This document shows positions 7,424 to 16,413 of a DNA stretch of 32,206 nucleotides, piece by piece. The stretch spans positions 1 to 32,206 of the forward strand of contig NZ_JAGHRA010000024.1 in the NCBI RefSeq assembly GCF_017744015.1. Reading direction: 5' to 3'. This DNA is from Paracoccus sp. R12_2. Its GTDB lineage: Bacteria > Pseudomonadota > Alphaproteobacteria > Rhodobacterales > Rhodobacteraceae. A program made the translations under genes and the position numbers. Numbering within the stretch: position 1 is the stretch's first letter; the number at the start of each line of letters is the position of its first letter. The notes beneath the pieces were generated by a model. It made no database searches. It worked only from the letters and a program-made list of their open reading frames with translations, and had not been told where the DNA came from.

Positions 7424-8629
7424 TTACCGGAACGGACAGGCGATATCCGGAAGACCGGCGCCGATCTCTGACTGCGCTCCGTCAATTGCCCTGCGGAGAC
7501 TGCTTGCCAGAAACGGTACTCCCCAGTCCGGGGTCAATTGTCCCATAATCGCTCTGACGACGTGATCTGCGCATTCGTGCTCAATGAGCTCCCGACGCAA
7601 GGCGCGTCGAAAATCATGTGCTTGAAGGGCGGAGGCGCCGATGCCGTGTGTGTCGCAGTAGCGAATGAAAACCTTCCGGAACCGCGCTGTGCCAGTTCCG
7701 GGCCGGTCCGCCGCGAGTTGCGGAAAGAGCAATGCCTCGTTCTGGTCCCGCCGCAACTCGAACAGACCAAGGAGACCAAGGTCCTGCAACTGCGGAGAGA
7801 CAGGAACCTCCCGTCGGGCGGCGGGCGTCTTCGCATTGCGATCGATGAAGAGGACCGGCATGCTGTCACGATACTGCAGATCCCGGGTCGCCAGGTTCAC
7901 GGCTTCGTCGAGCCGCAGGCCTCCGAGCCGCATCAGGAGCGGCACCCAGAACAGGGGATCACCGGCGTCCTGGATGTCTCCTTTGAAAATCGGTGATGAC
8001 AGGTAGTTCTCGACTGCCTCAGACCAGGCACGGGGTTCGAGCGGTTGCTCCTGCCGCCGCAGACAGGCCTCTTCGACCGTCGACCAGGCACAGACATCGA
8101 ACGGGTTCTCCCCTTCGAGCCCAAGCTCGACAAGGAAATCGCCAACCCGACGTGCTGTCCGCCCGAATCTCAGGAAAGTCGATATCCTGATACGGTCGGG
8201 AACAGACAGCTCTTCCACAGGCCCACCTTTATTTCCGGCAGCACTGTGGCGTTTCCCGTGGTATTTCGGCAGGTTTCGGATTTCCGTCAGGGCGTCGAAG
8301 ACATCTCCCCGTTCGATGTGGGAAAAGAACGGGTTCCCGAGGGCGCGCGTCCAGACACGCTTCGCGCTCTCGGTATTCGCACCGCTGCTCCGGCGCCATC
8401 GTTCACCATGAGCGGTATCGAGCCGTCTGATATCGGGTCGATAGCCCACCGACCGCGCCTCGATATAGAGGTCGAAGGCCGTCTCGACGCAGATCTCCAG
8501 CTCGCCTGCAAGGATCGCCTTTGATTGTTCTGTGAGATTGGCGGCCTCGAGTAGGGACCGGGATGTCCGCCAAGAGGCCGTTCCCTGGTGCATTGCGATG
8601 TCAATTCGGGTGGCGAGGATGTCGCGCAT
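7424..8629 (-). CDS. Tyrosine recombinase C, catalytic tyrosine missing
   Basis: This 401-residue protein is clearly related to recombinase D: GDPLFWVPLLMRLGGLRLDE matches the corresponding D segment (GEPLYWIPL, LMGLREEE), and LGLLGLFELRR matches LGLLKLVELRR. The R-box arginine is R239, and the HDFR motif gives H338 and R341. The GH position reads MGQ (Q364), and the expected tyrosine ten residues on is L374. No tyrosine occurs after Y324, so the nucleophile is absent. The N-terminal domain and linker of D are also missing. An in-frame stop lies just upstream of the start, so this is not a simple start misassignment. A GGAG site sits nine bases before the ATG. It is probably a non-catalytic partner, a regulator of D, or a decaying copy. 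It follows D on the same strand after 206 bases with no other gene. Confidence 0.8.
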   Translation of the reverse strand: MRDILATRIDIAMHQGTASWRTSRSLLEAANLTEQSKAILAGELEICVETAFDLYIEARSVGYRPDIRRLDTAHGERWRRSSGANTESAKRVWTRALGNPFFSHIERGDVFDALTEIRNLPKYHGKRHSAAGNKGGPVEELSVPDRIRISTFLRFGRTARRVGDFLVELGLEGENPFDVCAWSTVEEACLRRQEQPLEPRAWSEAVENYLSSPIFKGDIQDAGDPLFWVPLLMRLGGLRLDEAVNLATRDLQYRDSMPVLFIDRNAKTPAARREVPVSPQLQDLGLLGLFELRRDQNEALLFPQLAADRPGTGTARFRKVFIRYCDTHGIGASALQAHDFRRALRRELIEHECADHVVRAIMGQLTPDWGVPFLASSLRRAIDGAQSEIGAGLPDIACPFR

Positions 8630-8835
8630 TTCCTGTATCTCCGTGGGTGTTGGAATGCCGCCCTATGCCCCGGATTCGCGGGAAACAGTTGATCTGGGTC
8701 AAAATTTCCGGCCGTTATCTCCGCCAGGATATCACGCCTTCGTGAGCGCGCGGTTGCCAGGAGCGGCCAAGGCGCTCCCCTGCAAATCAACGGGGCATTC
8801 GCCTTGCTGTCCCGGTTCTTCCGCCGGAAATCGCA

Positions 8836-11079
8836 TCAGCGCGCGGCGCTCCGGAAATCGACGACCTTCTCTTCGTTACGGAAGCGCCCCGTGTCGTCGA
8901 AGGGCCGCGCGATCATGGAGACGTCGAGCTCGACGTCGCAGATGCGCTCGTAGAGCGCCTCGAGCGTGAGCCCTTGGGCATAGGATCTTGCGCCTTCGTC
9001 GACGGGGTCGTGCCCCATCAGGACGCAGCGGATCGCGTCGGACTTGTCCTGGTTCATGAGGTCGGAGTTGAACGAGGTGCGCATCGCGTGCAGGTCCAGA
9101 CCTTCCCAGTAGCAGTCATTCGTCTTCCTGTAATAGGTGAACTTCTTGGAGAAGTTCTCCGAATAGGTCTTCTTCGCTTCTCCGCGGGTCAGGTTCACGA
9201 ACAGGCGATGCTTGCCATGCTTGCGGCGAAGTTCAACGAGCTTCAGGAGGCCAAGCTCGATCAGCGTCGGATGCACCGGGATGCGGCGCTGGGAGTCGAC
9301 GGTCTTGACGTTGTTCGCATCGCGGCATTTCACGTCGACATAGACGATGCCCTTGTCCGTGCCGAAATCATTGGGGCCGAGCTGGCAGGCCTCTTCCTCT
9401 CGCAGGCCCATGAGGCGTGCGATGAGCGGTATCCAGTAGAGGGGTTCACCCGGATCGTCGAACGGCCCCTGGAAGGCAGGCGAGTCCAGGAAGGTGTAGA
9501 AGCGATCGTCCCAGCAGACGCGTTTGCGTTTCTCTTCGCCTTTCTTCCATTTGTCCTTCAGCTTGTTGGACACGCCGCAGATCTCGAACGGATTCTGGTC
9601 GATCAGCTGGAGGTCGTAGAGCATCTTCCCGACCGACTTGATGTAGCCGCGATGTTTGGCGCGGGTCTCGGCGCGAATGCGCGGAATGCGGGCGTCGAGA
9701 GCCGCCTTTTCCCGGTCGGCTTCGGTCGCATCGCCTTGGAGGTCGAGCAGCTCCAGCGCCTGCTGCTCAAGACGTGCCTCTTCGGCCTCGAGATCCTCGA
9801 TCAACGCCTTGAACCCGAATTGCGAGACGAATTTCGTCTTCCCCTTGGAATGCTGAAAGGGCAGCTCGGGCAGGATTTTCAATGCATCCCGGATGTGATC
9901 CCGATTTGCGGCTTCGAACGGGACATCTCCGACGAACTCCACCCAGAATTTCTCCGCGACATTCGCTTTGCTGCCACTGTTGGACGTCCATTTCTTGCCG
10001 GCATCAGCATCGCCGGTCTGCTCCATGGAGAAGTCGTCTCCGTATCCGGCCATCTTGAGCTCCCGCATGAGCTTGATACCCTCGAGAAGCGTGATGCCCC
10101 GGGGCTTTGTGAGAACGACCTCCCTCGTTTCGGGCGAGAGATCCCGCAGGTCGATGTTCTTCAGGAGCGGTGGGCGCAGCTTGATCCGGAACGCGGTGTC
10201 GTCATCCTTGGCAGCGGTGTCCGGGGACGCGTCCCCGGCCGCGGGCTGGGGCGTTGCCGACGGTGCCGGCACTGTGTCCGCATTCGCAGTCGGGGTTGCG
10301 GCCGTGTCGACCGGGGTCTGAAGAGGAGCAGCCGCCTCCGTGGCCGGCTGTGGCGTGGTTGCTGCCGTCATGGGCGGCACGGCGATCGAGGTCGCGACCG
10401 ATGCGGTTGCTGCCGGGATGGCCAGGGCGGGCGCGTGCGATTGTGAGACAACCTGGGGCAGGACAGCGCCCGGGGCGGCCGAGCGGCGCGCCATCACGGA
10501 CCGGAAGATCGGTGTCACCTCATCGTAGGTCCCGACCTCGCGCCGTTCCCGTTCGCGGGACACGTCGAGCATGATACGCAGAGCCTCGAACGCGAGGGAA
10601 CGCCAGTCTGAGCTGGTCTCATCGAGGGTCACGCCGAACTGCCTCGCCATCTCGCGCAAGGGGTCCGTGACCGGGGACCGATCACCGAGCGCCAGGGCCC
10701 GGCGCAGCATGTCCTGGGTCGCGCGCTCGGTCTGCGCCGCGAAATTCGCCGCCGCCTCGGAACGCGGTTCGGCCGACGCCCGCAGGGCTTCGTGGGCGGC
10801 GATCTGGCAGCGCGCCAATTCGGTCAGCAATGTCACGTGCTCGGGGCTCAGATGATCCACCGGTCTCTCCGTCGTCAGCGCGACGGCCAGGTCCGTGGGC
10901 GCCGTGAGGGCGCGAACGCGGCATGTCGCTTCGGAGAGGACGTCGGTTCGTAGCGAGAGGCAGATGGCCGATCTTTGACTAGGGTTCGATATCTCGCGGA
11001 ACGCGCGCGGAAGCCGGCGCCGGAAGAAGTAGCCCGAGGGGCGTTTCTCGAGGTGGGGGGTGTGTGCGACTCCGGCCAT
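8836..11079 (-). CDS. Tyrosine recombinase D, tRNA-proximal integrase
   Basis: This is a 747-residue site-specific integrase. The N-terminus (KRPSGYFFRRRLP) matches the DUF6538 domain that begins many proteobacterial island integrases. An Ala/Pro/Thr-rich linker covers about residues 201-295, followed by the core-binding domain with a charged helical insert near 427-475, and the catalytic domain. The catalytic set is complete: R560 (GLREEE), K592, H664 and R667 (HAMR), H690 (LMGH) and Y700. A GGAGG site lies eight bases before the ATG at 11079. The gene starts 175 bases from the 3' end of tRNA-Asn and points away from it, so it is the best candidate for the enzyme that inserted the island there. 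A cluster of GTGCAC sites lies in between. At 747 residues it is much longer than a typical 400-residue integrase, mainly because of the linker and insert. Confidence 0.88.
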   Translation of the reverse strand: MAGVAHTPHLEKRPSGYFFRRRLPRAFREISNPSQRSAICLSLRTDVLSEATCRVRALTAPTDLAVALTTERPVDHLSPEHVTLLTELARCQIAAHEALRASAEPRSEAAANFAAQTERATQDMLRRALALGDRSPVTDPLREMARQFGVTLDETSSDWRSLAFEALRIMLDVSRERERREVGTYDEVTPIFRSVMARRSAAPGAVLPQVVSQSHAPALAIPAATASVATSIAVPPMTAATTPQPATEAAAPLQTPVDTAATPTANADTVPAPSATPQPAAGDASPDTAAKDDDTAFRIKLRPPLLKNIDLRDLSPETREVVLTKPRGITLLEGIKLMRELKMAGYGDDFSMEQTGDADAGKKWTSNSGSKANVAEKFWVEFVGDVPFEAANRDHIRDALKILPELPFQHSKGKTKFVSQFGFKALIEDLEAEEARLEQQALELLDLQGDATEADREKAALDARIPRIRAETRAKHRGYIKSVGKMLYDLQLIDQNPFEICGVSNKLKDKWKKGEEKRKRVCWDDRFYTFLDSPAFQGPFDDPGEPLYWIPLIARLMGLREEEACQLGPNDFGTDKGIVYVDVKCRDANNVKTVDSQRRIPVHPTLIELGLLKLVELRRKHGKHRLFVNLTRGEAKKTYSENFSKKFTYYRKTNDCYWEGLDLHAMRTSFNSDLMNQDKSDAIRCVLMGHDPVDEGARSYAQGLTLEALYERICDVELDVSMIARPFDDTGRFRNEEKVVDFRSAAR

Positions 11080-11126
11080 GCGGGAAGCCTCCGAAACGGG
11101 TTCCAGGGCATCCGGGAGTCGCGGTG

Positions 11127-11174
11127 GTGCACCGGTTCGGGCACGCGTTTGTGCACCAATTTGTGCACGTGCAC
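11127..11174. repeat. Four GTGCAC palindromes between integrase and tRNA
   Basis: The 6-base palindrome GTGCAC occurs at 11127-11132, 11151-11156, 11163-11168 and 11169-11174. Two of these extend to TTTGTGCAC, 12 bases apart. The cluster lies in the control region of recombinase D and beside the probable attachment site. It could be arm-type or accessory sites for the integrase or excision factor, or an operator. Confidence 0.6.
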
Positions 11175-11254
11175 AGGTGGCTCCGACTCTGGTCGGAGGT
11201 CACCTCGTGGGAAACCCAATGAAATAAGGCGTTTCGCCTATGTCTGAGGGATTT

Positions 11255-11329
11255 TGGCTCCGGCGGTAGGGATCGAACCTACGACCAATTGATTAACAGT
11301 CAACTGCTCTACCGCTGAGCTACGCCGGA
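11255..11329 (-). tRNA. tRNA-Asn (GTT), CCA encoded
   Basis: The - strand folds into a complete cloverleaf of 75 bases: acceptor stem TCCGGCG with CGCCGGA, D arm GCTC/GAGC, anticodon stem GTTGA/TCAAT with loop CTGTTAA (anticodon GTT, Asn), T arm GTAGG/CCTAC with TTCGATC, discriminator G and encoded CCA. The island begins at its 3' end. Confidence 0.97.
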
Positions 11330-11388
11330 ACACGGGGGCGATATAGCAATGCGTTCGGGGGGCGTCCAGAGGCTTTGCGACGTTTTTT

Positions 11389-12261
11389 TCACAATGCCTC
11401 GAAAGTCGTCTCGGCGGTGATCTCCCCATGCGTTTTCACAGCGCCAAGTGTCGTCAGGGCCAGCAGATGGGACAAAACATTGCGGGTCGCCGCGGGAAGC
11501 AAGCCGGGCGACACATCATAGATGCGCCGCGCCAAAGCCTCGGCGTTGCCGGGTCTCTCGCGCAGGGCGGCCAGGATATGCGCGGTCCGGGCCTGACGAT
11601 GCGCGACAAGTTCCGCGATACGGGCAAGCGGCGCGGTGACAGGATCGCCATGCGCTGGCAGCAAACGCGCCGGGGCAAGCGCCGATATCCGATCGAGCGA
11701 TCGGAAATAGTCGATCAGATCGCCGTCCGGGGGCGATATCAGCGTGCTGGACCAAGCCATGACGATGTCCCCGCAGAACAGCGTGTCATCGACCAGAAAG
11801 CACAGATGACCACCGCAATGACCCGGCAGATGCAGTGCCCGGATCCGCCATTCCTTCGTTTCAACCGTTTCCCCGTCGCGCAGCAGGATGTCCGGCCGGA
11901 AGTCCATGTCCAGACCTTCCCCGCCAGCCACCATTCCGGCCGCGGCCAGTCGCTCCATCACGGCCGAGCGACCGGACACCGCATCGCCGAACGCCATGAC
12001 CGGGGCGCCGGTCATGGCGGCCAACCGGGCCGCACCGGCGCTGTGATCGCGATGGGCATGCGTCACCAGGATGTGGGTGATCCGCCCGCCGCCTTCCTTC
12101 GCCGCAGCGACGATGGCGCCCAGATGGGCGTCGTCGTCCGGGCCGGGATCGATCACGGCGACGTCGTCGCGACCGATCAGGAAGCTGTTGGTCCCCGGCC
12201 CGGTCAGGGCGGACGGGTTGGGGGCCAGAATGCTGCGGGGCTCTTTCGTCCGGGGGCTCAT
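11389..12261 (-). CDS. MBL-fold metallo-hydrolase, LACTB2-like
   Basis: This 290-residue protein is of the metallo-beta-lactamase fold. The metal motif reads THAHRDH around residues 68-74. A second histidine (LHLPGHCGGH), an aspartate (LFCGDIVMAW) and a late histidine (LLPAHGDP) complete the two-metal site. The C-terminal part from about residue 215 is the winged-helix-like tail seen in LACTB2-type hydrolases and ribonucleases. It is cytoplasmic, with no signal peptide. The exact substrate cannot be read from the sequence; human LACTB2 is an endoribonuclease, while bacterial relatives are mostly uncharacterised. It is divergent from the histidine kinase gene with only 34 bases between the starts. 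Its stop lies close to the tRNA-Asn gene, marking the return to core chromosome. Confidence 0.88.
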   Translation of the reverse strand: MSPRTKEPRSILAPNPSALTGPGTNSFLIGRDDVAVIDPGPDDDAHLGAIVAAAKEGGGRITHILVTHAHRDHSAGAARLAAMTGAPVMAFGDAVSGRSAVMERLAAAGMVAGGEGLDMDFRPDILLRDGETVETKEWRIRALHLPGHCGGHLCFLVDDTLFCGDIVMAWSSTLISPPDGDLIDYFRSLDRISALAPARLLPAHGDPVTAPLARIAELVAHRQARTAHILAALRERPGNAEALARRIYDVSPGLLPAATRNVLSHLLALTTLGAVKTHGEITAETTFEAL

Positions 12262-12295
12262 GCGGCTAGCCTATCCCGCGTCAGGCGGTGTTTCC

Positions 12296-13651
12296 ATGTC
12301 CAATAACGGCGAAGCGCAAATTCCAAGATGGCTGTTGCCACGCGGGCTGTATGGCCGCGCGGCACTGATCCTGTTTCTTCCGGTCGTCGTGGTGACGCTG
12401 GTGGTCAGCATCATGTTCCTGCAGCGCCACTTCGAAGGTGTGACGCGGCAGATGACCTCCAGCATGGCGCGAGAGTTGGGATTCGTCGCGCAGCGCATGA
12501 CGCAATCCGACAATGCCGCGCTGGCGCTGCTGGCGGGGCGTGCGGTCGCGACGCCGCTGGAGTTGTCGCTGCAGATGCCGGCGCAGCCCGGGCAGGACGA
12601 CCAACGTCTGTTCTATGATTTTTCGGGACGTGTCGTGATCGAGGAACTGCGTGCCACCCTGCCCCAGATCATGTCGATCGATCTGGCGACCGACGACAAG
12701 CGGGTGGACGTGGTGATGGAAGGGCGTTTCGGCCCCTATTCGGTGGCGTTCGACCGGAAACGTGTCAGCGCCTCGAACCCGCATCAGTTGCTGGTCCTGA
12801 TGGTCTTCACATCGCTGCTGATGAGCGGCATCGCCACAGTCTTTCTGCGCAACCAGCTGCGCCCGATCCGACGCCTGGCCCATGCAGCCGAGGAATATGG
12901 GAAAGGCCGGATCCTGCCCTATCGTCCCGGTGGTGCGGTCGAGGTGCGCAGCGCCGGAACCGCGTTTCTGGACATGCGGAACCGTCTGGAAAGGCAGAAC
13001 GAACAGCGCAAGATGATGATGTCAGGCATCAGCCATGACCTGCGCACGCCGTTGACCCGCCTGCGGCTGGGGCTTTCGATGATGTCGTCGGACACGCCGC
13101 CGGACGCCGAAGAGATATCCGCGATGGAGGTTGATATCGCGGAAATGAACCGGATGGTGGACGCATTTCTGGACTATGCCCGTGACGAGGCGCAGGACAG
13201 TCCGCCCGAGACGGTCGCCGCACTGGATTTTCTGCGCGGCGTCGTATCGGATGCGCAGCGCGCCGGCCAGAACGTGTCCGTTCTGTCGCTTGAGGGCGAT
13301 GCTGCCGGCGCGGCCACGTTTCGGCCCGACATGCTGCGCCGCGCGCTGGAGAACCTGATCGGCAACGCGGTGCGCTATGGCACGCGCGCGGAACTGGATG
13401 CCACGCTTGGGCCACGCAGCCTGCGCGTCGGCGTCGAGGATGACGGACCCGGCATTCCCGACGACAATCTGGATGCCGCGATGCGGCCCTTTACACGCCT
13501 GGACCCGGCACGGACCCGCAACAGGGGCCAGGGCGCGGGCCTGGGCCTTGCCATAGCAGCAGACGTCGCGCGCGCGCATGGCGGCCAGTTGCGGCTTGGC
13601 CGCGGCGGGCGCCTTGGCGGGCTGCGTGCCGAGATCGTGATACCCAGGTAG
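12296..13651 (+). CDS. EnvZ-type sensor histidine kinase
   Basis: This is a membrane histidine kinase of 451 residues from the ATG at 12296; an in-frame ATG at 12260 would overlap the divergent gene's start. There are two membrane spans (about residues 20-42 and 164-184) enclosing a periplasmic loop of about 120 residues, then a HAMP-like segment (RPIRRLAHAAEEY). The phosphorylated histidine is H247 in SGISHDLRTPLTR. The N box (ENLIGNAVRYG), G1 (EDDGPGIP), F-like box (PFTRLD) and G2 (GAGLGLAIA) of the ATPase domain are all present. The order and the H-box sequence resemble EnvZ, which phosphorylates OmpR-type regulators. No response regulator lies next to it in the window, so it looks like an orphan here. 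Lon follows on the same strand but appears to have its own promoter. Confidence 0.88.
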   Translation: MSNNGEAQIPRWLLPRGLYGRAALILFLPVVVVTLVVSIMFLQRHFEGVTRQMTSSMARELGFVAQRMTQSDNAALALLAGRAVATPLELSLQMPAQPGQDDQRLFYDFSGRVVIEELRATLPQIMSIDLATDDKRVDVVMEGRFGPYSVAFDRKRVSASNPHQLLVLMVFTSLLMSGIATVFLRNQLRPIRRLAHAAEEYGKGRILPYRPGGAVEVRSAGTAFLDMRNRLERQNEQRKMMMSGISHDLRTPLTRLRLGLSMMSSDTPPDAEEISAMEVDIAEMNRMVDAFLDYARDEAQDSPPETVAALDFLRGVVSDAQRAGQNVSVLSLEGDAAGAATFRPDMLRRALENLIGNAVRYGTRAELDATLGPRSLRVGVEDDGPGIPDDNLDAAMRPFTRLDPARTRNRGQGAGLGLAIAADVARAHGGQLRLGRGGRLGGLRAEIVIPR

Positions 13652-13733
13652 CGCGCCTTTCGACCTCGCGCCGCCGCAGCAATTGGTGTTTCCGGCGCGC
13701 GACAGCGAAATATATGGTATTCTCGGGGTCATA

Positions 13734-13759
13734 TTGAATGCCGCCGCCCGGCCCCTTAG
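13734..13759 (+). promoter_or_regulatory. Likely heat-shock (RpoH) promoter of lon
   Basis: TTGAA at 13734-13738, a 13-base spacer and CCCCTTAG at 13752-13759 closely fit the sigma-32 pattern (CTTGAA, 13-15 bases, CCCCATNT). It lies about 60 bases before the lon start, and lon is a classic RpoH target. The match was found by eye. Confidence 0.5.
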
Positions 13760-13821
13760 ATTGACGCGATGCAGGGGCCGTGCGTCGCCATGACGGGGCC
13801 ACGGCTTCGGGCAGGAAAGGA

Positions 13822-16248
13822 ATGCAAAGCATGAACGAATTCGCTTCTCAGACCTATCCGGTGCTGCCTTTGCGCGACATCGTGGTCTTTCCTCACATGA
13901 TCGTGCCGCTGTTCGTGGGGCGCGACAAATCGGTGCGCGCACTGGAAACGGTAATGGAATCGGACAGCCCGATTCTGCTGGCGGCACAGAAGGATGCGTC
14001 GGTGGACGAACCCACCGAGGATGGGATCTATCGCACCGGTGTGCTTGCCAATGTGCTGCAACTGCTGAAACTGCCGGACGGCACGGTGAAGGTGCTGGTC
14101 GAAGGTCAGGAGCGCGTCGAGATCACCGGGTTCGTGGACAACGACGAACATTTCGAGGCCGCCGCCGTGGCGCTGCCCGAAACCACCGGTGACGAGGCGA
14201 CGGTGACCGCCCTTGTCCGTACCGTCGCCGAGGAATTCGAGCGGTACGTGAAGGTTCGCAAGAACATCCCCGAAGAAGTCGTCAGCGCCGTATCCGAGGC
14301 CAAGGAACCCGGCAAGCTGGCAGACCTTGTCGCGGGCCACATGGGCATCGATCTGGACCGAAAACAGGATCTGCTGGACACGCTGGACATCTCGGAACGG
14401 CTGGAAAAGGTCTATTCCCACATGCAGGGCGAAATGTCGGTCCTGCAGGTCGAGAAGAAGATCAAGTCCCGCGTCAAGACGCAGATGGAGAAGACCCAGC
14501 GCGAGTACTATCTGAATGAGCAGATGAAGGCCATTCAGAAGGAACTGGGCGACGGCGAGGATCAGAACGAGATCGCCGAACTGGAAGAAAAGATCGAACA
14601 GACCAAGTTCAGCAAGGAAGCCCGCGAAAAGGCCGAATCCGAGCTGAAGAAGCTGAAGTCGATGTCGCCGATGTCGGCCGAGGCGACGGTCAGCCGCAAC
14701 TATCTGGACTGGCTGCTGGCGCTGCCATGGGGCGTGAAGTCGCGCACCAAGAAGGATCTGGGCCGCGCTGAACAGGTGCTGGACGCCGATCATTACGGCC
14801 TCGAGAAGGTCAAGGAACGCATCGTGGAATACCTGGCCGTGCAGTCGCGCAGCCAGAAGCTGAAGGGCCCGATCCTGTGCCTTGTCGGCCCTCCGGGCGT
14901 GGGCAAGACCTCGTTGGGGCGTTCGGTCGCGAAGGCCACGGGTCGCGAATTTATCCGCATCAGTCTGGGCGGTGTGCGCGACGAATCCGAGATCCGCGGA
15001 CACCGGCGCACCTATATCGGCTCGATGCCGGGCAAGATCATCCAGGCGCTGAAGAAGGCCAAGACCACCAATCCGCTGATCCTGCTGGATGAGATCGACA
15101 AGATGGGTCAGGATTTTCGCGGCGATCCGGCCAGCGCGATGCTGGAGGTACTTGACCCCGAACAGAACTCGACCTTCGTGGACCACTATCTGGAAGTGGA
15201 ATACGACCTGTCTAACGTCATGTTCGTGACCACGGCCAACAGCTACAATATGCCCGGACCGCTGCTGGACCGGATGGAGATCATCCCGCTGTCGGGCTAC
15301 ACCGAGGACGAAAAGCGCGAGATCGCAAAACAGCATCTGGTGGAAAAGCAGATCAAGGCCAACGGCCTGCGCAAGGGTGAATTCAGCATCGGCGACGACG
15401 CGCTGACCCATGTGATCCGCTACTACACCCGCGAGGCGGGCGTGCGGTCGCTGGAACGCGAGATCGCCAAGCTGGCCCGGAAGGCCGTGACCGAGATCCT
15501 GAAGGGCAAGGTCAAGTCGGTCGAGGTGACGCCAGAGAAGGCCGAGGAATATCTGGGCGTTCGCCGGCACCGCTACGGTCTGGCCGAGAAGGATGATCAG
15601 GTTGGTGTCGTAACCGGTCTGGCCTGGACCTCGGTCGGGGGCGACCTGTTGCAGATCGAGGCGCTGCGCCTGCCGGGCAAGGGCCGGATGAAGACGACCG
15701 GCAAGCTGGGCGACGTGATGAAGGAATCGATCGACGCGGCATCCAGCTTCGTGCGGTCTGTTTCCCCAGAAATCGGTGTGAAGCCGCCCGAGTTCGACAA
15801 GCGTGACATCCATGTGCACGTCCCCGAAGGGGCGACCCCCAAGGACGGCCCGTCCGCAGGTATCGCGATGGTGACCAGCGTTGTGTCGGTGATGACCGGC
15901 ATCCCGGTCCGCAAGGATGTCGCCATGACCGGCGAAGTGACCCTGCGCGGCAATGTCCTGGCCATCGGCGGCCTCAAGGAGAAGCTGTTGGCGGCCCTGC
16001 GCGGCGGCATCAAGACGGTTCTCATCCCCGCCGACAACGAAAAGGATCTTGTCGAGATCCCGGACAATGTGAAGACGGGTCTGAAGATCATTCCGGTCGG
16101 CAACGTGCGCGAGGTTCTGAAACATGCGCTGGTGCGCATGCCGGAGCCTGTCGAATGGGATGAGGCGGCCGAAGAGGCGGCCGCCGAAGCCGCCCGGATC
16201 GCTGCCCGCGACGGCGGCGGGGCGACGGGCAGCACCGTCGCGCACTGA
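13822..16248 (+). CDS. lon: ATP-dependent protease Lon
   Basis: Lon is a cytoplasmic AAA+ serine protease that unfolds and degrades damaged and regulatory proteins. The product has 808 residues from the ATG at 13822 (AGGAAAGG site just upstream); an ATG nine bases later is also usable. The N-terminal LON domain starts with [16 protein letters not shown] coiled-coil region follows around residues 180-290, then Walker A GPPGVGKT at 356-363, Walker [11 protein letters not shown], and the protease domain with catalytic Ser678 in [10 protein letters not shown] and the lysine in the [14 protein letters not shown] segment. With this start, Walker A numbering equals that of E. coli Lon and the serine differs by one. 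The C-terminus ends in an Ala/Glu-rich tail beyond the usual domain. It is probably transcribed alone, from a heat-shock promoter to the terminator at 16285. Confidence 0.98.
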   Translation: MQSMNEFASQTYPVLPLRDIVVFPHMIVPLFVGRDKSVRALETVMESDSPILLAAQKDASVDEPTEDGIYRTGVLANVLQLLKLPDGTVKVLVEGQERVEITGFVDNDEHFEAAAVALPETTGDEATVTALVRTVAEEFERYVKVRKNIPEEVVSAVSEAKEPGKLADLVAGHMGIDLDRKQDLLDTLDISERLEKVYSHMQGEMSVLQVEKKIKSRVKTQMEKTQREYYLNEQMKAIQKELGDGEDQNEIAELEEKIEQTKFSKEAREKAESELKKLKSMSPMSAEATVSRNYLDWLLALPWGVKSRTKKDLGRAEQVLDADHYGLEKVKERIVEYLAVQSRSQKLKGPILCLVGPPGVGKTSLGRSVAKATGREFIRISLGGVRDESEIRGHRRTYIGSMPGKIIQALKKAKTTNPLILLDEIDKMGQDFRGDPASAMLEVLDPEQNSTFVDHYLEVEYDLSNVMFVTTANSYNMPGPLLDRMEIIPLSGYTEDEKREIAKQHLVEKQIKANGLRKGEFSIGDDALTHVIRYYTREAGVRSLEREIAKLARKAVTEILKGKVKSVEVTPEKAEEYLGVRRHRYGLAEKDDQVGVVTGLAWTSVGGDLLQIEALRLPGKGRMKTTGKLGDVMKESIDAASSFVRSVSPEIGVKPPEFDKRDIHVHVPEGATPKDGPSAGIAMVTSVVSVMTGIPVRKDVAMTGEVTLRGNVLAIGGLKEKLLAALRGGIKTVLIPADNEKDLVEIPDNVKTGLKIIPVGNVREVLKHALVRMPEPVEWDEAAEEAAAEAARIAARDGGGATGSTVAH

Positions 16249-16284
16249 CCCAAGCGTCGCACCACGTGACCTTCTGACATTTAG

Positions 16285-16317
16285 GGCCGAACCGGAAATC
16301 GTCTGGTTCGGCCTTTT
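16285..16317 (+). terminator. Rho-independent terminator of lon
   Basis: A perfect 9-base-pair stem (GGCCGAACC at 16285-16293 with GGTTCGGCC at 16305-16313) is followed by TTTTAATTT. It lies 37 bases past the lon stop. Confidence 0.85.
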
Positions 16318-16400
16318 AATTTCATTCGGTTGCCCCGCTTTAGATGTTGACGTAACGTCAATTGAGCCTCAGTTTTGAAGGGTTCGAGCAGCACACCTTT

Positions 16401-16413
16401 GGGGGGGGAAATC
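16401..16413 (+). promoter_or_regulatory. G8 run in the ribosome site of the HU-family gene
   Basis: Eight consecutive G bases at 16401-16408 lie five bases before the ATG and form the only Shine-Dalgarno-like sequence. A change in run length would alter strength and spacing of the site. Confidence 0.55.

Larger units (their letters stand above)
1..11254. mobile_element. Right part of a genomic island next to tRNA-Asn
   Basis: This stretch carries four tyrosine-recombinase-family genes, a DUF3987 gene typical of islands and prophages, and several unrecognised small genes. It ends at the 3' end of a tRNA-Asn gene, and the adjacent recombinase is transcribed away from that tRNA. This is the usual layout of a tRNA-integrated island. 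The other side of the tRNA is ordinary chromosome. The left boundary, and hence the second attachment repeat, is not in the window. I saw no copy of the tRNA 3' end elsewhere in the first 11 kb. The two recombinase modules face each other, so this may be one element or two nested ones. That it is an island is inferred from content and layout. Confidence 0.6.

Noticed and set aside
8974..10446. Long open frame antisense to recombinase D
   Set aside because: It mirrors the D gene, which has full family motifs and a good ribosome site; long antisense frames are common at this GC content.
1..11254. Second copy of the tRNA-Asn 3' end as attachment repeat
   Set aside because: Looked for by eye and not found; it should lie to the left of the window if the island is larger.
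12071..12295. Longer N-terminus for the histidine kinase
   Set aside because: It would run through the divergent MBL gene; the first membrane span begins about 20 residues after the ATG at 12296.
13756..16245. 829-codon frame antisense to lon
   Set aside because: A shadow of the lon coding frame; lon motifs are complete on the other strand.
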